DNA of 64,000 nt. It comes from Mytilus galloprovincialis. Its lineage: Eukaryota > Mollusca > Bivalvia > Mytilida > Mytilidae. The notes below the pieces were generated by a model, which was given only the letters and a program-made list of their open reading frames with translations, was not told where the DNA came from and did not search any database. Below are positions 48,889 to 60,503 of the stretch, piece by piece (the first letter of the stretch is position 1; each line of letters opens with the position of its first letter). A program made the translations under genes and the position numbers. The stretch is from positions 60,107,560-60,171,559 of the forward strand of contig NC_134839.1 of NCBI RefSeq assembly GCF_965363235.1, in the 5' to 3' direction.

Positions 48889-49818
48889 TGTACTCCTCCT
48901 TGTCTCTATTATCCAATACCCCTGCTCCGACTCCTCATCTGATTCCGATGCAGTCATATTTTCAATGCTGTTCCCAACAGACTTCGTCGGTGGTCGTCCA
49001 GACCTTTGCGGTTTACGCCTCTGTCTAGGTGTAGGAGTTATCTCAGACTCAACAGTCTTTGGCAGAAATCCAATTGGAAGTAGAAGATTGCGATGCAGTG
49101 TCTTCTTTCTTCCAGTTCCGTTTTCTTTCTTGACCTCATACACAGGTATATCTTTGTTAGGCTGATAAACAATCTGGTATGGATCCTCTTCCCACTTATC
49201 AGCTAGCTTATGTTTCCCGTCGAAGGCTAAGGTCTTTACTAGGACTCTGTCGCCTGTTTGTAAGATGGCTGATCTAGCTTTCTTGTTATAGTTGTGTTTT
49301 TGTCTATCTTTCCCAATTCTTGAGTGTTTTGTTGCCAACTCGTATGCCTCTTTCAATCTTTTCTGTACGGTTTCAATGTACTTGGTCACTGGTTGCTTCT
49401 GTTCAGTACCAGGAAGGTTGAAGGCGATTTCAATCGGTAATCTTGGTTCCCTACCAAACATAAGGAAGCAAGGTAAGTATCTGGTAGTTGTCTGTCTGGT
49501 GCAGTTGTAAGCGTGTACAAATCCAGCAATGTGTGCTTTCCAGTCTTTCTTCTGTGTTGTTTCAAGTGTACCCAACATACTCAGTAATGTTCGATTGAAA
49601 CGCTCTGTATTCCCGTTGCCCATAGGATGATAAGGTGTAGTACGTGATTTCTGCATGCCTGTGATGTTACATAGTTCTTTGATGATATTCGATTCAAAGT
49701 AGGCACCTTGGTCGCTATGAATTCGTTCTGGCAAACCGTAATGTACTACAAAGTGGTTGAAAAATACTTCGGCGGTAGTCTTTGCTGTTTGGTTCTTCGT
49801 TGGAATTGCTAAGGCATA
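48880..49818 (-). pseudogene. Ty3/gypsy integrase, C-terminal two-thirds
   Basis: The frame begins at YALAIPTKNQTAKTTAEVFF and continues HYGLPERIHSDQGAYFES, PMGNGNTERFNRTLL and FMLFGREPRLP, then a basic C-terminal tail. It ends at TGA (48880-48882). The second catalytic Asp (HSDQG) and the Glu (NTERF) are present. The zinc-binding HHCC region and first catalytic Asp are absent, because an internal deletion joins it to RT at about 49818. Integrases insert retroelement cDNA into chromosomes; this one cannot. It is out of frame with the RT upstream. Confidence 0.93.
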
Positions 49819-51170
49819 CTAGGTCTCCTAGTATCTCTTCCATTGGCCTCTGATATGTCGCTGGGCTCTTGACTAATCCAAACGGCAAGCGGTTGAATTC
49901 GTAAAAGCCTAGTGGGCCGACAGTGAAAGCTGTTCTCTGCTTACGGGACTCTTCTACCTCTACCTGATGGTACCCGCTTTTCATATCAAGTACGGTATAT
50001 AGCGTGTTACCTCCAAGAGCGTCTAGTATCTCCTCGCTGCGTGGCAAAGCGTAGGAATCCTTCACGGACCTTTGATTCAGTTGTCTGTAATCAATACACA
50101 TTCTGAGTTTCCCATCCTTCTTTCGACAAAGTACCACATTAGATGGCCAAGGTGAGTGAGAACGTCGTATTATTCCAGCTGTGAGTAGTTGTTGTAGATG
50201 TGTACGAACTTCATCAAACATGGCTGGTGGTATACGTCGATGTCTCTGCTTGAACGGTGTATCATCAGTGAGATCGATTCTGTGACGAACTGCATCTGTA
50301 TGACCAATGTCGGTGTCTGACATACTAAATACATCTTTATACTGTCTAAGTAGTTGTTTGCCTTTTTCTAACTGTTCATTACTGAGTACGTCTGTTGGTA
50401 CGTGGACGTCGTTCAAAACATCATAGCCTGTATCATCTGACGTATCTATATCAGCAATTGAGACGGGTTGCAGCTCACAAAGGATGGCGTTAGGTAAAAC
50501 TGATATGGTTCTCGTTGTAACATTACTGATATGTACAGGTACTAATCGGTTATCTCTGTATTGGTAGTTGACAAGTGTTGGAGCTATGTCTAGGTCTTCA
50601 GGTACTGCTGACTTATGTGTTGATTGAAGTATTCCACATACAGGGTGGTACGGCATCTCATGGTCCATATAGCCTTGAAGCATGACATCTTTATTCGGTG
50701 AGATGCGAACAGTCTTTCCCTCTGCGCATTTAATCAATGCTAATCGGTTACTTCTCTTGTTGAGTTCTTTCTCTCTGAGTAAAAGGCATCGAAACGTCAT
50801 ATACCATGAGGTAATCAAGTTGGCGTTTTGCAAAAACCGATGACCAAAGCGTTGTTTCACATCATCCATAGCTCTATGTAATACGTTGGTACCAAGTAGC
50901 AAAGGTACAGTCTTGTTATAGTTGCTATCAGGAACTACCAGTAGTAAGCAAGGTTGTGGTAAATCTGATGGGGATGTTCCAGGTAATTCTAAGTCGACAG
51001 TGATGTAACCATGATACGGTAAGTTCTCTCCATCAGCACATTCGATGTGTAGAATACGGTTACGTGTCTGTATAGTATGATCAGGTAAGTATTTTCGATG
51101 AAACGACTCGCTGACAGTACTAACTGTGGAACCTGTATCTAATAAAGCTGAGCTTGAATACCATGTATCT
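49715..51170 (-). pseudogene. Ty3/gypsy protease-reverse transcriptase, truncated before YxDD
   Basis: On the minus strand the frame starts with SSALLDTGSTVSTVSESF, the aspartic protease active site (DTG). It passes LLLGTNVLHRA and RHRRIPPAMFDEVRTHLQQL, then PWPSNVVLCRKKDGKLRMCI and DYRQLNQRSVKDSYALPR. RT motif A is LYTVLDMKSGYHQVEV, followed by GFYEFNRLPFGLVKSPAT. It breaks off after EEILGDL at about 49819, so the YxDD motif, RNase H and integrase N-terminus are missing. The last ~35 codons (to 49715) are integrase DNA read out of frame. A one-base shift separates it from the zinc-knuckle ORF upstream. Confidence 0.93.
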
Positions 51171-51525
51171 TAACAGTGACTTCATTGGTGTTACCTAGTA
51201 GTTGGTCAGTGAAATCTTGTGTTGACTGTTTCTGTTGGTATGCATATGTTCTATCTTCAGCGTTGATCTGCTGGAAGTTATAGGCTTGTCGTGAATGGTC
51301 TAATCGTATACGGCAACCAATGGCTATGTGATTAAGTCCTCCGCATCGAAAACATACGATAGGATCTCTTGGAATAGGAGTTGCAGTAGGTGAGTAGTTT
51401 TGGTTGGCTTGGTTATCAAAGTCGTTGTCCCGGTAGAGTCGTTGTCTACGTCTACGGCGATGGCGTTTCTTCATTGGACCATACTGTTCCATGACTGATT
51501 GGAAGAATGTAGTAGCCCACCTTAC
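51139..51525 (-). pseudogene. Gypsy gag C-terminal (nucleocapsid) fragment
   Basis: It reads WATTFFQSVMEQYGPMKKRH, a run of basic residues (RHRRRRRQRLYR), then the CCHC zinc knuckle CFRCGGLNHIAIGCR. It ends HGIQAQLY stop (51139-51141). Its frame is -1 relative to the protease, and no clear slippery heptamer is visible, so a one-base deletion is more likely than programmed shifting. The matrix and capsid parts expected upstream are absent; AT-rich noncoding DNA begins at about 51530. Confidence 0.85.
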
Positions 51526-51529
51526 TTAA

Positions 51530-54500
51530 TAAATGCCAACAACAAAACAGAAAGTGAAAAAAAAATACTTTCACTTCCAAAAGCCTATGTCTTTAAAAGG
51601 TGTTTCAAAACAAAAATTATGCAATACAACTATAAACTACATAACCACCACACTAGAGTATCATAATTACAATAAATCAAAATGGTCAATTTTAATCAAT
51701 AACTAATACTCAATTCTACAATTACTAAATTACACACAAATTATATCAAATACACATAAGTGTGCATTGATAAATAAGTACTACCAAATATTAAAATCAC
51801 TGAGCCTCATATGCAAATGAGTGCACCTCAATCAAATTTTATTTGTAATTGAATAGATTGAAATAATTCAACGGTCACTTATTTCAATCAAATTTAATCA
51901 AACTATAAATTTTTCCAAACTCTGTCTAAGTTCAACACAGAGTAAAGGTACTATAACTGTATACGATAGTGTTGCTTTCTGTATAAAAATGTACTTTAAA
52001 TGTGTAAAAATATAAGTCAATAAATTTTACAAGTACAGTACAGCCTGTGACATCCTCTTAGTTATGTCCACCCTCTTGCATGGTCAACATCCAATGGTAA
52101 ACATTTATTGGGGTATTCAATCTTGAGATGTTGGCCATTTATTGGGGATCATAAAACATAGGTAGATTTTTTATCTCATTATGTTCCCTGTTAAAATCAA
52201 TCAGGGTTGAAGTTTTCAGCTGGTATGTTTCATTAAAATTTACCTGTACAGGTAACTAAGGTTTCTTTTAAAATTGAACATTTCACCTTTTATTGAAATT
52301 GTAGAATAAAATTTAGTCTGTTTAATTTATTATTTGTTTTTTGTTTTGTTTTAATGTTATCTAAATTTTTTATTTTTGTTTTTTTTTCCATTTTTGTATG
52401 TTTTTTTCATTACTTTTTTGTTTCTTATTCTGTCAATTTCTTCTTGGTAAGAATCTCGAGTAGAAATGGCAAAAAGTCAAAGAAAAAGTTATTGACTAGC
52501 ATTTGAAATAAACACTTTTAATAATGTTTTTTTTTAAGTAGAAGGTTTATATAAATGTACATGATGTACATTGTATTCAATTGTTTGTTAGCATTATTAA
52601 ATGAGTTATTACTATTAATAATAACTAATAATCATGCAAATGATAGTTAAAAAAAATTAAAGTAATTAAACAAGTCGGTTTCTTAACAAAATAAGATGAT
52701 CAATATCAATCCTTTTACAATAAATTTTGATAACATCTAATATTATTCAGGAAAACTACAAGTTTCATTATATGGTTTAGGAAAAAAACTAATTTTGTTT
52801 ATCTAAATTTTTTTCAAATCTCAAAACAAGAGTTGTGCACAAACAATCACTGAAAAGACTTATTTTCCAAATGCCCAACTAGATATCATCAAATTTTGAT
52901 AAATGCTCATTAAAAATGCTAATCATAATGAAAAATGTTCTTATCTCTGAATAAAGTGAATCTTATCATGCTTATGAAAAGAAATTATTTTAAGAAATTG
53001 TCTTGAAATTTATTAAATATGTTATCTTCAGTTTGGTTAATTTCTTTCAAAATTTGTCTCCAGAAAAAATAATGTGCACTTCTAAAAATGGTGACACTTT
53101 TATGGTCTATTAATTAAATCATATTTTTTTTCAGTGTATTATATTGTCGAAAGTACTGGACTGGCATGATACATATTCTTGGAATACATTTGCAAAGAAT
53201 ATTTCACTCAACCTAGGCCTTTTAGATAAAGTTAATAATTGCAGGGACTTGAATGAATTAAGACTTTTAAAGTCCTTAATAAAAAATGAATTTAAAGAAA
53301 AATCTAAGAATAAAAACTTATGATAAAAACTGTAAACGTGATTGTGTCAATAGGTAGAATTTTTGGTCATAATTTAGAAATGGAAAATAATGGACAATAT
53401 AAAATTCCTAGAAAGAATAGAATATGTAAACAGTGTCTCTTGTAGGTCAACGAAAACACCTATTCCTTGATTGTAAAATTAACAAAACAACTTTGAGATA
53501 ATCTATTTGAAAATTATTTACCTTCTCATAATAATGTCTCTTACCCAAAAACAAAAAGTAAAAGAAATGCTTAACCTCTAAAACATGGATCATGTTTAAA
53601 ATATCATATGACAATAAAAATATTATCAAATTTTGCTGTAATGAATATTTCTAATATTTATATGTTATTTAATAGAGAAAAAATTAACTGCCTAAATTTT
53701 ATTTAGCGTAAGTCCTAAAGACAATCTTAAACATATATGTTAAACTATGTTGAATGCAGATCAGTCTATCTACAATAATAAACAATTTTGATTTAAGAAA
53801 ATTAGTTTGAGAAACACCTTTCCATTAGAAAAAGGCAGGCATTGTAAATGTGTGCAGTTATATTTGAAAATGATATTCATTTATTTTTCCAAAAAATAGA
53901 CTTAATATAAAAAATAACTTAAATTGATTAAAAATTATTTAAAAGGTATAATATTAAAACTAATAGTCATGAGACAATTATTTTTTTTGGAGCTGTTTGT
54001 TCCCCTAGTTTTATTATTTCATTTTATTTTTGGATTTCTTGTCATAAGGACAGTTATTAAATTTGGCAAACACATACATGTATATTTTACCTGAGACATG
54101 ACCTGTAAGTTACATAATTTTAACACTTCAATGCATTCAAGATTTCCCTTTATCCTTGACTAGTTTTTGATTAATACCTTGTGTATTAAAAAAAGCAACA
54201 TGGGGTATGATGATGAACATATAGGGCCACCATGGTGAACATATTTTTTATGGCCACCATTAATAAGATAAATTCACAGGTAGTACTGTACATCTGTACT
54301 CTTTTTTAAATGTAACCAATCAATCACCAAGTGATGCTTATGTTCCATGAACAAACCATTTTTTTTTAAATTCAATGTTCGAATGTAAAATGTTTAAGTG
54401 TGAAAGGTCAATATGTAGGACGCCAAAAAAAATTAAAAAAAAAATATTTCAAAGTCCAAAAGTGTATGTATGAATGAACAATGTCAAAGTGTAAAAATGT

Positions 54501-54890
54501 TTAAGTGTAACTAAGTTCAAGTTGAACTGTGGTATACCAATAACACTACATGTATGTAAATATGCTATCTATCAATGTATGTTACTGTAATAAGTAAGTG
54601 TTGGTGTTGCAATACGATATAGTAATCGACCAATATATGCTATCTAACTAAAGTCTCCTTTGTGTAAACAAATGAATGTATGTGTAAAATATTTTTTAAA
54701 GTGTGTAAGCAAACTATGTCAGTATACAATTATAATATATATATATATATATATAAGTAAAAAGCCTACCTTATAAAGCTAAGTTACTATTCCAATTCCA
54801 ATCACAATAATAAGAATTAATTTAAACAACAAATGTTCTATTTTCAATTAAGAAAATCAAAAAGTCTAAGTTACTAGAAGTAACTTCCGG
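51530..54890. other. AT-rich noncoding stretch, ~3.4 kb
   Basis: Very AT-rich with homopolymer tracts and a short (ta)n run near 54738. No ORF over 60 codons has meaning. It separates the gag fragment from a primer-binding-site-like sequence at 55077-55089. It may be an intron-like or inserted segment within the gypsy 5' region, or simply host DNA. Confidence 0.5.
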
Positions 54891-55076
54891 TTTCACAAAT
54901 CTTCATAACTGGAACACGGTATAAAATGTTAAATAAATACATGTGGACATCAACAGATGTAAACATTGGCACGTGCGTCTTGTTAGTAAACAAACATCAC
55001 GTGGCATCTGTCGTCATCGGTGGTCACACACACACACACTGGTACCCTAATCCGACTGTGCCATCAATCCAAAACT

Positions 55077-55089
55077 ACGTTGGGCGCCA
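55077..55089 (-). promoter_or_regulatory. tRNA-Lys primer-binding-site-like sequence
   Basis: On the minus strand TGGCGCCCAACGT is complementary to the 3' end of animal tRNA-Lys(CUU), which ends ACGTTGGGCGCCA. It lies on the same strand as the gypsy pol fragments, 3.5 kb upstream of the gag piece. Just before it on that strand is ctacaaaa, compatible with an LTR ending in CA. I could not define LTR boundaries or a matching 3' LTR. The 13-nt match is suggestive only. Confidence 0.5.
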
Positions 55090-55346
55090 TTTTGTAGCAG
55101 GGTCGATTCTTGGGGTTAAGTAATAACCAACTCAAGTTTAGGGTTCGGATAATTTAATATACCAGTAGTAAAAAATAAACTCTGAAATAACGAATATCAC
55201 AATTATAAATAACAGTTCTATTATAAAACACAAGTATCTTAAATTCCACATTATCACATATAGTAATGGTAAAATACACTGCAGTTTATTATTGTGTACT
55301 ATACTATGAATATATATAATAGCCAATCAGTGAGCTGATGTCACGT

Positions 55347-55357
55347 GTACTTTTACT

Positions 55358-55391
<34 letters not shown>

Positions 55392-55404
55392 TACTTTTAC
55401 TTCT
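55347..55404 (-). repeat. Poly(T) tract flanked by 14-bp direct repeats
   Basis: gtacttttacttct occurs at 55347-55360 and again at 55391-55404, with an uninterrupted run of about 30 T between. Read on the minus strand this is a pure poly(A) insertion with a 14-bp target-site duplication. That is the expected scar of an extremely 5'-truncated retrotransposition. A slippage-based origin is also possible. Confidence 0.75.
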
Positions 55405-55604
55405 CATTGTGATAAACTTTACAAGAATGTAACCCTTAATCGTAAATAATATACTATCTAGTGTTTACTGGTTTACTAAGTGTACGGTACAAAACTAAAG
55501 TTAAAACTGCAAATATAGCTAAAGGTAATCGGAATATACGATATTATTTGTTCTTTAGATACAATTACATTACGGAAGCCCTGGAGTGCCACGCAAAAAA
55601 ATAA

Positions 55605-55830
55605 TTACAACTTGCGCGCACGAGTTACTATCTTGTGCGCACAAGTTACATAACTTGCGCGCACGAGTTACAAACTTGCGCGCACGAGTTACTATCTTGT
55701 GCGCACAAGTTACATAACTTGCGCGCACGAGTTACTAACTTGTGCGCACGAGTTACTATCTTGTGCGCACGAGTTACATAACTTGCGCGCACGAGTTACT
55801 AACTTGTGCGCTCGAGTTAGTATATTGTGT
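55605..55830. repeat. Tandem array of palindromic CG-rich units
   Basis: About nine units of roughly 24 bp carry cttg(c/t)gcgcac(a/g)ag followed by ttac and a few A/T. Variants such as aacttgtgcgcacaagtt are perfect 18-bp palindromes. The gcgcgcac core is alternating purine-pyrimidine. The repeats produce an artefactual frame (RARVTNLCARVS-like). Confidence 0.9.
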
Positions 55831-55856
55831 TCAATAGTTTCACGTGTTCATAACAT

Positions 55857-56016
55857 GGGCACATTATGCTTTATGGAAGGCGGCCAATACGATCCTGCCG
55901 GACAAGCATTCTATAGATTAAGGCAATTTTTTAACATAGGTAGAATTTTACTGACTGTATTTATTCAGAGAAAAGTAATTAGGGACAGTGGTCAAACCGA
56001 AGTTACTATTCAATAA
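55857..56016 (+). other. Small unrecognised ORF
   Basis: An ATG at 55854-55856 opens a frame of about 53 codons (GTLCFMEGGQYDPAGQAFYR ...) ending in TAA at 56014-56016. It lies upstream of the integrase-core gene. A possible donor (AACATAG|GTAGAA) would leave a phase that does not match the exon at 56710, so I do not join them. Product unknown. Confidence 0.25.
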
Positions 56017-56349
56017 GACACTTTTATTTCTTATTCCTTTTTGATGAATTCCAATGTAAATGGGTTATTTGTTCGTAAGACGGCCTACACTAAGTTTGTT
56101 TTAATGCACTGACACTCAAGTTATTTTATTTCTGTCGTGTAAATTGTGGTGTCGTGAATGGGCTACGGGTATTATATTACACCGTTCCTCATTTGTTGTT
56201 TAACTTGATACATATAAACATTTAGCTTTTTGGTGTACTAGATAGGCGTTATATCTTATTACCATCGACGTCACTGAGAGGATATTGAAAACGATGTTCA
56301 TCGAGTACCAAAACTAGTCAATAATATGTTTATGGCCTTAGTTATGGCC

Positions 56350-56515
56350 GTGTAAACTAGCCATAATTTTGATGAAACGGCCGTCTGGCGTTAATACAAA
56401 ATTTAATCCTAAGGGCGGATCCAGACATTTTAAAAAGGGGGGTTCCAGCAATATGTCCTTATTCAAATGCATTGATCGTTCAAAACAGGGGGTCCACACC
56501 CGTAACAAATAGATT
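56350..56515 (+). repeat. Interspersed repeat fragments
   Basis: acggccgtctggcgttaata is a diverged member of the cgtctggcg family. It is followed by gggcggatccagacatttta, aaaaggggggttccag and cagggggtccacacccg, a second common mussel repeat whose complement appears near 40080-40140. Confidence 0.55.
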
Positions 56516-56709
56516 ATTACTATGACGACACATCAAATATGAAAACCTTATTTTCATTTCTTTAGCGATACTTATCGCCAGTCAATAGTCACTGTGATTA
56601 ATTATACTAATTTAGGATTAACATTCGACCCACGATGATCGATAGTAATACTAGTTTACAAATCTTTTCAATGAAGTAGTCACATTTTAAATAGCTTATT
56701 TTATTACAG

Positions 56710-58750
56710 GTGTCAGATCAAATAATCATGATCACAAATGATTTAGCTATCATTATTTCAACCTACTTTAGCCTAGGTTTGCAATATGAAGAAATTATTG
56801 GAAAGTCATCTAGTTGTCTCCATGGATACTGTTGGATGCATTCGAGATGCTTACAAAATGGTTTTATTGTCCAAAAGGAGATGGTAAGAATCCTATTAGG
56901 CATATTGGATCCTTCTGGCGTTGCTTAACTCTCGCAGCGCAAACTAAAATGAAGGCACTATAGATCCAAGGGTCCCAACTATATATGGCACCTTGACTCA
57001 TATGATAAGTTAAAACCGTATGGAATTTGTGTCAACGGATGTATAGATGGGTTTTCAAGGTTTATAATTTGGTTACGTGTTGGTAGAAGCAATAATAACC
57101 CACGAATTGTAGCCGGATTTTATGTAGAGGCTTTGACTTATTTAGAAAGGGTACCATATTCAATACGATCAGACATGGGAACCGAAAACAGTTATATTGC
57201 TGAAATGCAGTCATTCTTAAGGAGGAATGGTCCTGGAAGCAGAACAGCTTTTCTCTATGGAACAAGTCAACACAATCAACGTATAGAGAGCTGGTGGGGA
57301 ATACTTAGAAATGAATGTGTACAGTTTTGGATGGAATTCTTTGAACAGATGAAGCAAGACGGCTACTTCACAGGCGACTTCATCGATAAAAGTCTGATAC
57401 AATATTTTTTCATGGATATTATCAGAGTAAGATAGAATATGATATATGATATCATCTTTAATCAAAATGAAACAACGAAGAACTATTCCAAACGCTTGAT
57501 TTGATATACTTTAACATGTTATGTTTCAGTATAAAAACGTACTTAAAAGAGACATTTTATAAAAAAAAAATCATAAAGACTTAAACTGGCAATTTTTTTC
57601 TTCCAAAAATTTGCAACCACTGGCCCTTGTCATTATCTTTTGACCCTTTTATCTCTGAAACAAACAAAAAAAGCTATGTTAGAACGGTTAAATTTCATTT
57701 ATAAAGGAATCATTTAAACAGGAATTTCATAAGGATTCTAATCGCAAAATAAAAATTCCCATCTAAATCTGACTTTAACTATAAGTTCTCAAATTATAAA
57801 CAGCATTGTTCTAATTTACCCCATCCCCTTTTTATCTCGCAAAAAAATATAGAGCGGGCTTAAATTTACTGGCTTAAAAGTTATTGTGAAATGAATAGAA
57901 AAAAAGGCAAACGTAAATTGCATGAAAAAAAAGGTTCCATGCCAGGAAAAACACATATCTAAGACAGTCTTTGGCGTCTGACTGTGTGTTACTTGTGTGC
58001 AAACAAGTTAAGGAAATCAATGATTGTAATTTTAGATGACATTGAAATTTATCCAAGAAGCGCATGACGCGTCGTAACAACAGACACATCTACTTATTAG
58101 AAAATAATCTTACTAATTTCATTAACAAAAAGAATCATACAAACAAAATAAATGCATTATGATATAATTTCAGGTAGGTCCGTGAAGAAGAAATACAGTT
58201 ACTTCACGGTTCCATGTAGACAAAAACGCCTTAAAATACTACCAAGACGACCACACATTTTTTGGCGATCATAAAAACCGCAATTGCTATTTCTGTAATT
58301 TATTTCTTTTTCATCAAGTTACATCCAGATGTGTCTCTATTAATTGCACGTGTCTCCATTAAACAAATTAGATTTTAATCGAAGAGAATGCATTTTAACA
58401 CCACTTTTATCAAGTTATTTCTGTTTCAGAGAGAGCTTGAAAATGTCGTTGAAACATGGAATGCACACCGAATTCGCAAATCGAAGCATTGCGACATATT
58501 CGGGCGTCCAATTGTCTTATACCAGGCACCTTTTTTGAAAGGCACCGAGGATTATTCACTACCTTTGGACAATGTCGAACTAAATGCTTGTGCCGAGGAG
58601 TGTGACTTCGAAGATTCAGACTGTGACAATGACATTTTGGACCTGGCTGACATATTGATGGAAGAAAACAGCTGGACAAAAACAAGGGATCCCTATGACA
58701 GAGCCACACTTTATTTACAAATGAGGGATATAATAAGACAAAATTTATAA
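56710..58750 (+). pseudogene. Integrase-core (DDE/rve) gene, two exons, two premature stops
   Basis: Exon 1 of the visible part (56710-57426) follows a cag acceptor and reads LHGYCWMHSRCLQNGFIV, VRILLGILDPSGVA, TAA (56926), a few codons, TGA (56950). It then runs WHLDSYDKLKPYGICVNGCI DGFSRFIIW, PYSIRSDMGTENSYIAEM and GTSQHNQRIESWWGILR, ending MDIIR before gtaaga. The next exon (58430-58750, after tttctgtttcag) reads RELENVVETWNAHRIRKSKH to QMRDIIRQNL stop. This matches a family of integrase-core proteins common in fish and marine invertebrates. The WHxD, SDxGTEN and NQRIE acidic residues are all kept. Conserved splice sites indicate a host-resident gene; two stops in one otherwise open frame suggest recent loss or sequencing error. 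5' exons were not found. Confidence 0.82.
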
Positions 58751-59298
58751 TTTAATATTCGATAATCTGTTGTTGATGGAAATACTCAAAATTTACGGGG
58801 TATATATTATAGCTTTAACGTGTAATATTTGTGTACTTTTACAACATGTTTTATTTATTAATTTACTAAAATAAATCTTTCTACAAATACATATAACATA
58901 TACAACTTGAAAAATGTTTTAGCATGAAAAGACAACCGGATTATTTGGCATGCGTCAATGAGGCAACATTCCATGCAATAACATAGAACATAACAAAAAT
59001 GGGATCGTCTGGTGACACTGAGTAAGATTATATACCACAACACATGAAGTACCCGACACCGAAACGAATGTATTAAAGTTTTACCAAATTCCAAAATCAA
59101 CAGTATTATAATTTTACTTCATATGAAATTGACTACAAGCTTTCGATTTTGTTTTCTCATTTCCTGAATTAAGTATTGTTTAGACATCTTCGTGATATTT
59201 GTCAATTGAAATTACAAGAAGCCGGAATAGTATTTTTTTATTAAGATAAGACCCGTAATTTTATGTGTGTAAATCTTTCATCAATGATGCTGTGATAT
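58751..59298. other. Intergenic, no gene seen
   Basis: AT-rich sequence downstream of the integrase-core gene with no usable ORF. It probably includes its 3' UTR; candidate AATAAA-like words exist but none is distinctive. Confidence 0.4.
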
Positions 59299-59335
59299 AT
59301 GATGCTCATCAGTACATTGTACTGATGAGCATCAT
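59299..59335. repeat. Perfect 18-bp-arm palindrome
   Basis: atgatgctcatcagtaca and its exact complement are separated by a single base. It would form a cruciform in DNA. No gene lies nearby on either side within 500 bp. Function unknown. Confidence 0.8.
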
Positions 59336-59589
59336 TTGCTCAAAGTAATAAAGAATTGAATTACTAGTAATACTCTTACTATGTGACATGCCGTTTTATG
59401 ATCATCACAGTTTTTGCCCCAAAAAAAACCCCGTAAGATTCGGTAAACAGCATCTGTTAAGGACAATTACTCCAATAAGGGATGAATTTACGATTTAAGT
59501 CATTAATTGACTTAATGTAACGACCGTGTCGGCATAGTCGTCGGAATACATTTGGTTTCCCAGGCTATAACTTGATAAAACTGAGAATG

Positions 59590-59960
59590 GAAATGGGGAA
59601 TATGCCAAAGAGACAACAACCCGAGCAAAGAGCAGAAAACAAAATGACAATTATACATAAATTAATAAATGACTACTAGCAGTTACTGACATGCCAGCTC
59701 TAGACCTCAATTAAAATGATTGAAAGATTATGTCTTCACCATATGAATATCAAGCTCAATTCTTCCCGTTTTTGGATTAGTATCATACCATCATAATATA
59801 TATATGAGAAGAACATAACCCGTAGCAGGTCAAAAACTGGCTTAAGAACATAACTGTTTATTTCCAATGCAAAGACCCTATAAGTAAAAGAATATCAAAG
59901 CCAAAATATGCCTTCTATAATTAACTGACAACAGTATCGTAACTGTACTATAGAAAAAAG
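59590..59960 (-). repeat. Dispersed repeat C, inverted copy
   Basis: gccaaagagacaacaaccc, agcagttactgacatgccag, cctcaattaaaatgattgaa, gagaagaacataac and gacaacagtatcgtaactgt are complements, in reverse order, of the blocks at 24350-25060. It is shorter because it lacks the middle section. Confidence 0.72.
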
Positions 59961-60064
59961 TCTGGTTTACAGGTTTTGATAGCTTTTAAGGTTAATGCCG
60001 ACATTTTTGTGCTTTGTAAAGAATATTACCATAAAAGGTTGGATGTGAAAATCCCTAATTTCAT

Positions 60065-60365
60065 GCAGAAGTTTCATGGAAAGTGTAACGGTAATATTTG
60101 CGGGGCAGCGGACGGAGAAGGTCAAACTTGAGTATATATTAGTGTATGGATTTCTTTTAAATTGGACCATCAGATGAGACTGTATTCGGGGGTTATGGTC
60201 CAAACAGTTTAGGTAAAAGGGGTCAACAATAAGGAATTTCTGGTACCCGGGCAATAACTTGTGTATTAGTCTATGAATCTTTATGATATTGTATTTTTTT
60301 CCTCAAGGTGTGGCTATATTACATTCACCTTCTCCGTCCGTTACACTTTTCTCTGTAACTTCTGC
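60065..60365. repeat. Inverted repeat, ~60-bp diverged arms
   Basis: gcagaagtttcatggaaagt plus gtaacgg on the left pairs with ccgttacacttttctctgta plus acttctgc on the right. Adjacent cggacggagaaggt pairs with accttctccgtccg. The enclosed ~200 bp has no ORF of note. MITE-like. Confidence 0.65.
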
Positions 60366-60503
60366 CTGGAATTATTGTATATTTGGTCATCAGCTCTAGC
60401 TCGACGTTAAAGATAAATTGTTGACTCGGAGATATGTTTCGAAAGAAACACCATTCTGATGAACACGATTATTGCTTATTAATTCAAAGTCGCTAGACTA
60501 TAA

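Noticed and set aside
55857..56709. Small ORF at 55857 joined as first exon to the integrase-core gene at 56710
   Set aside because: The possible donor leaves a phase that shifts the conserved frame, and the peptide does not resemble the family N-terminus.
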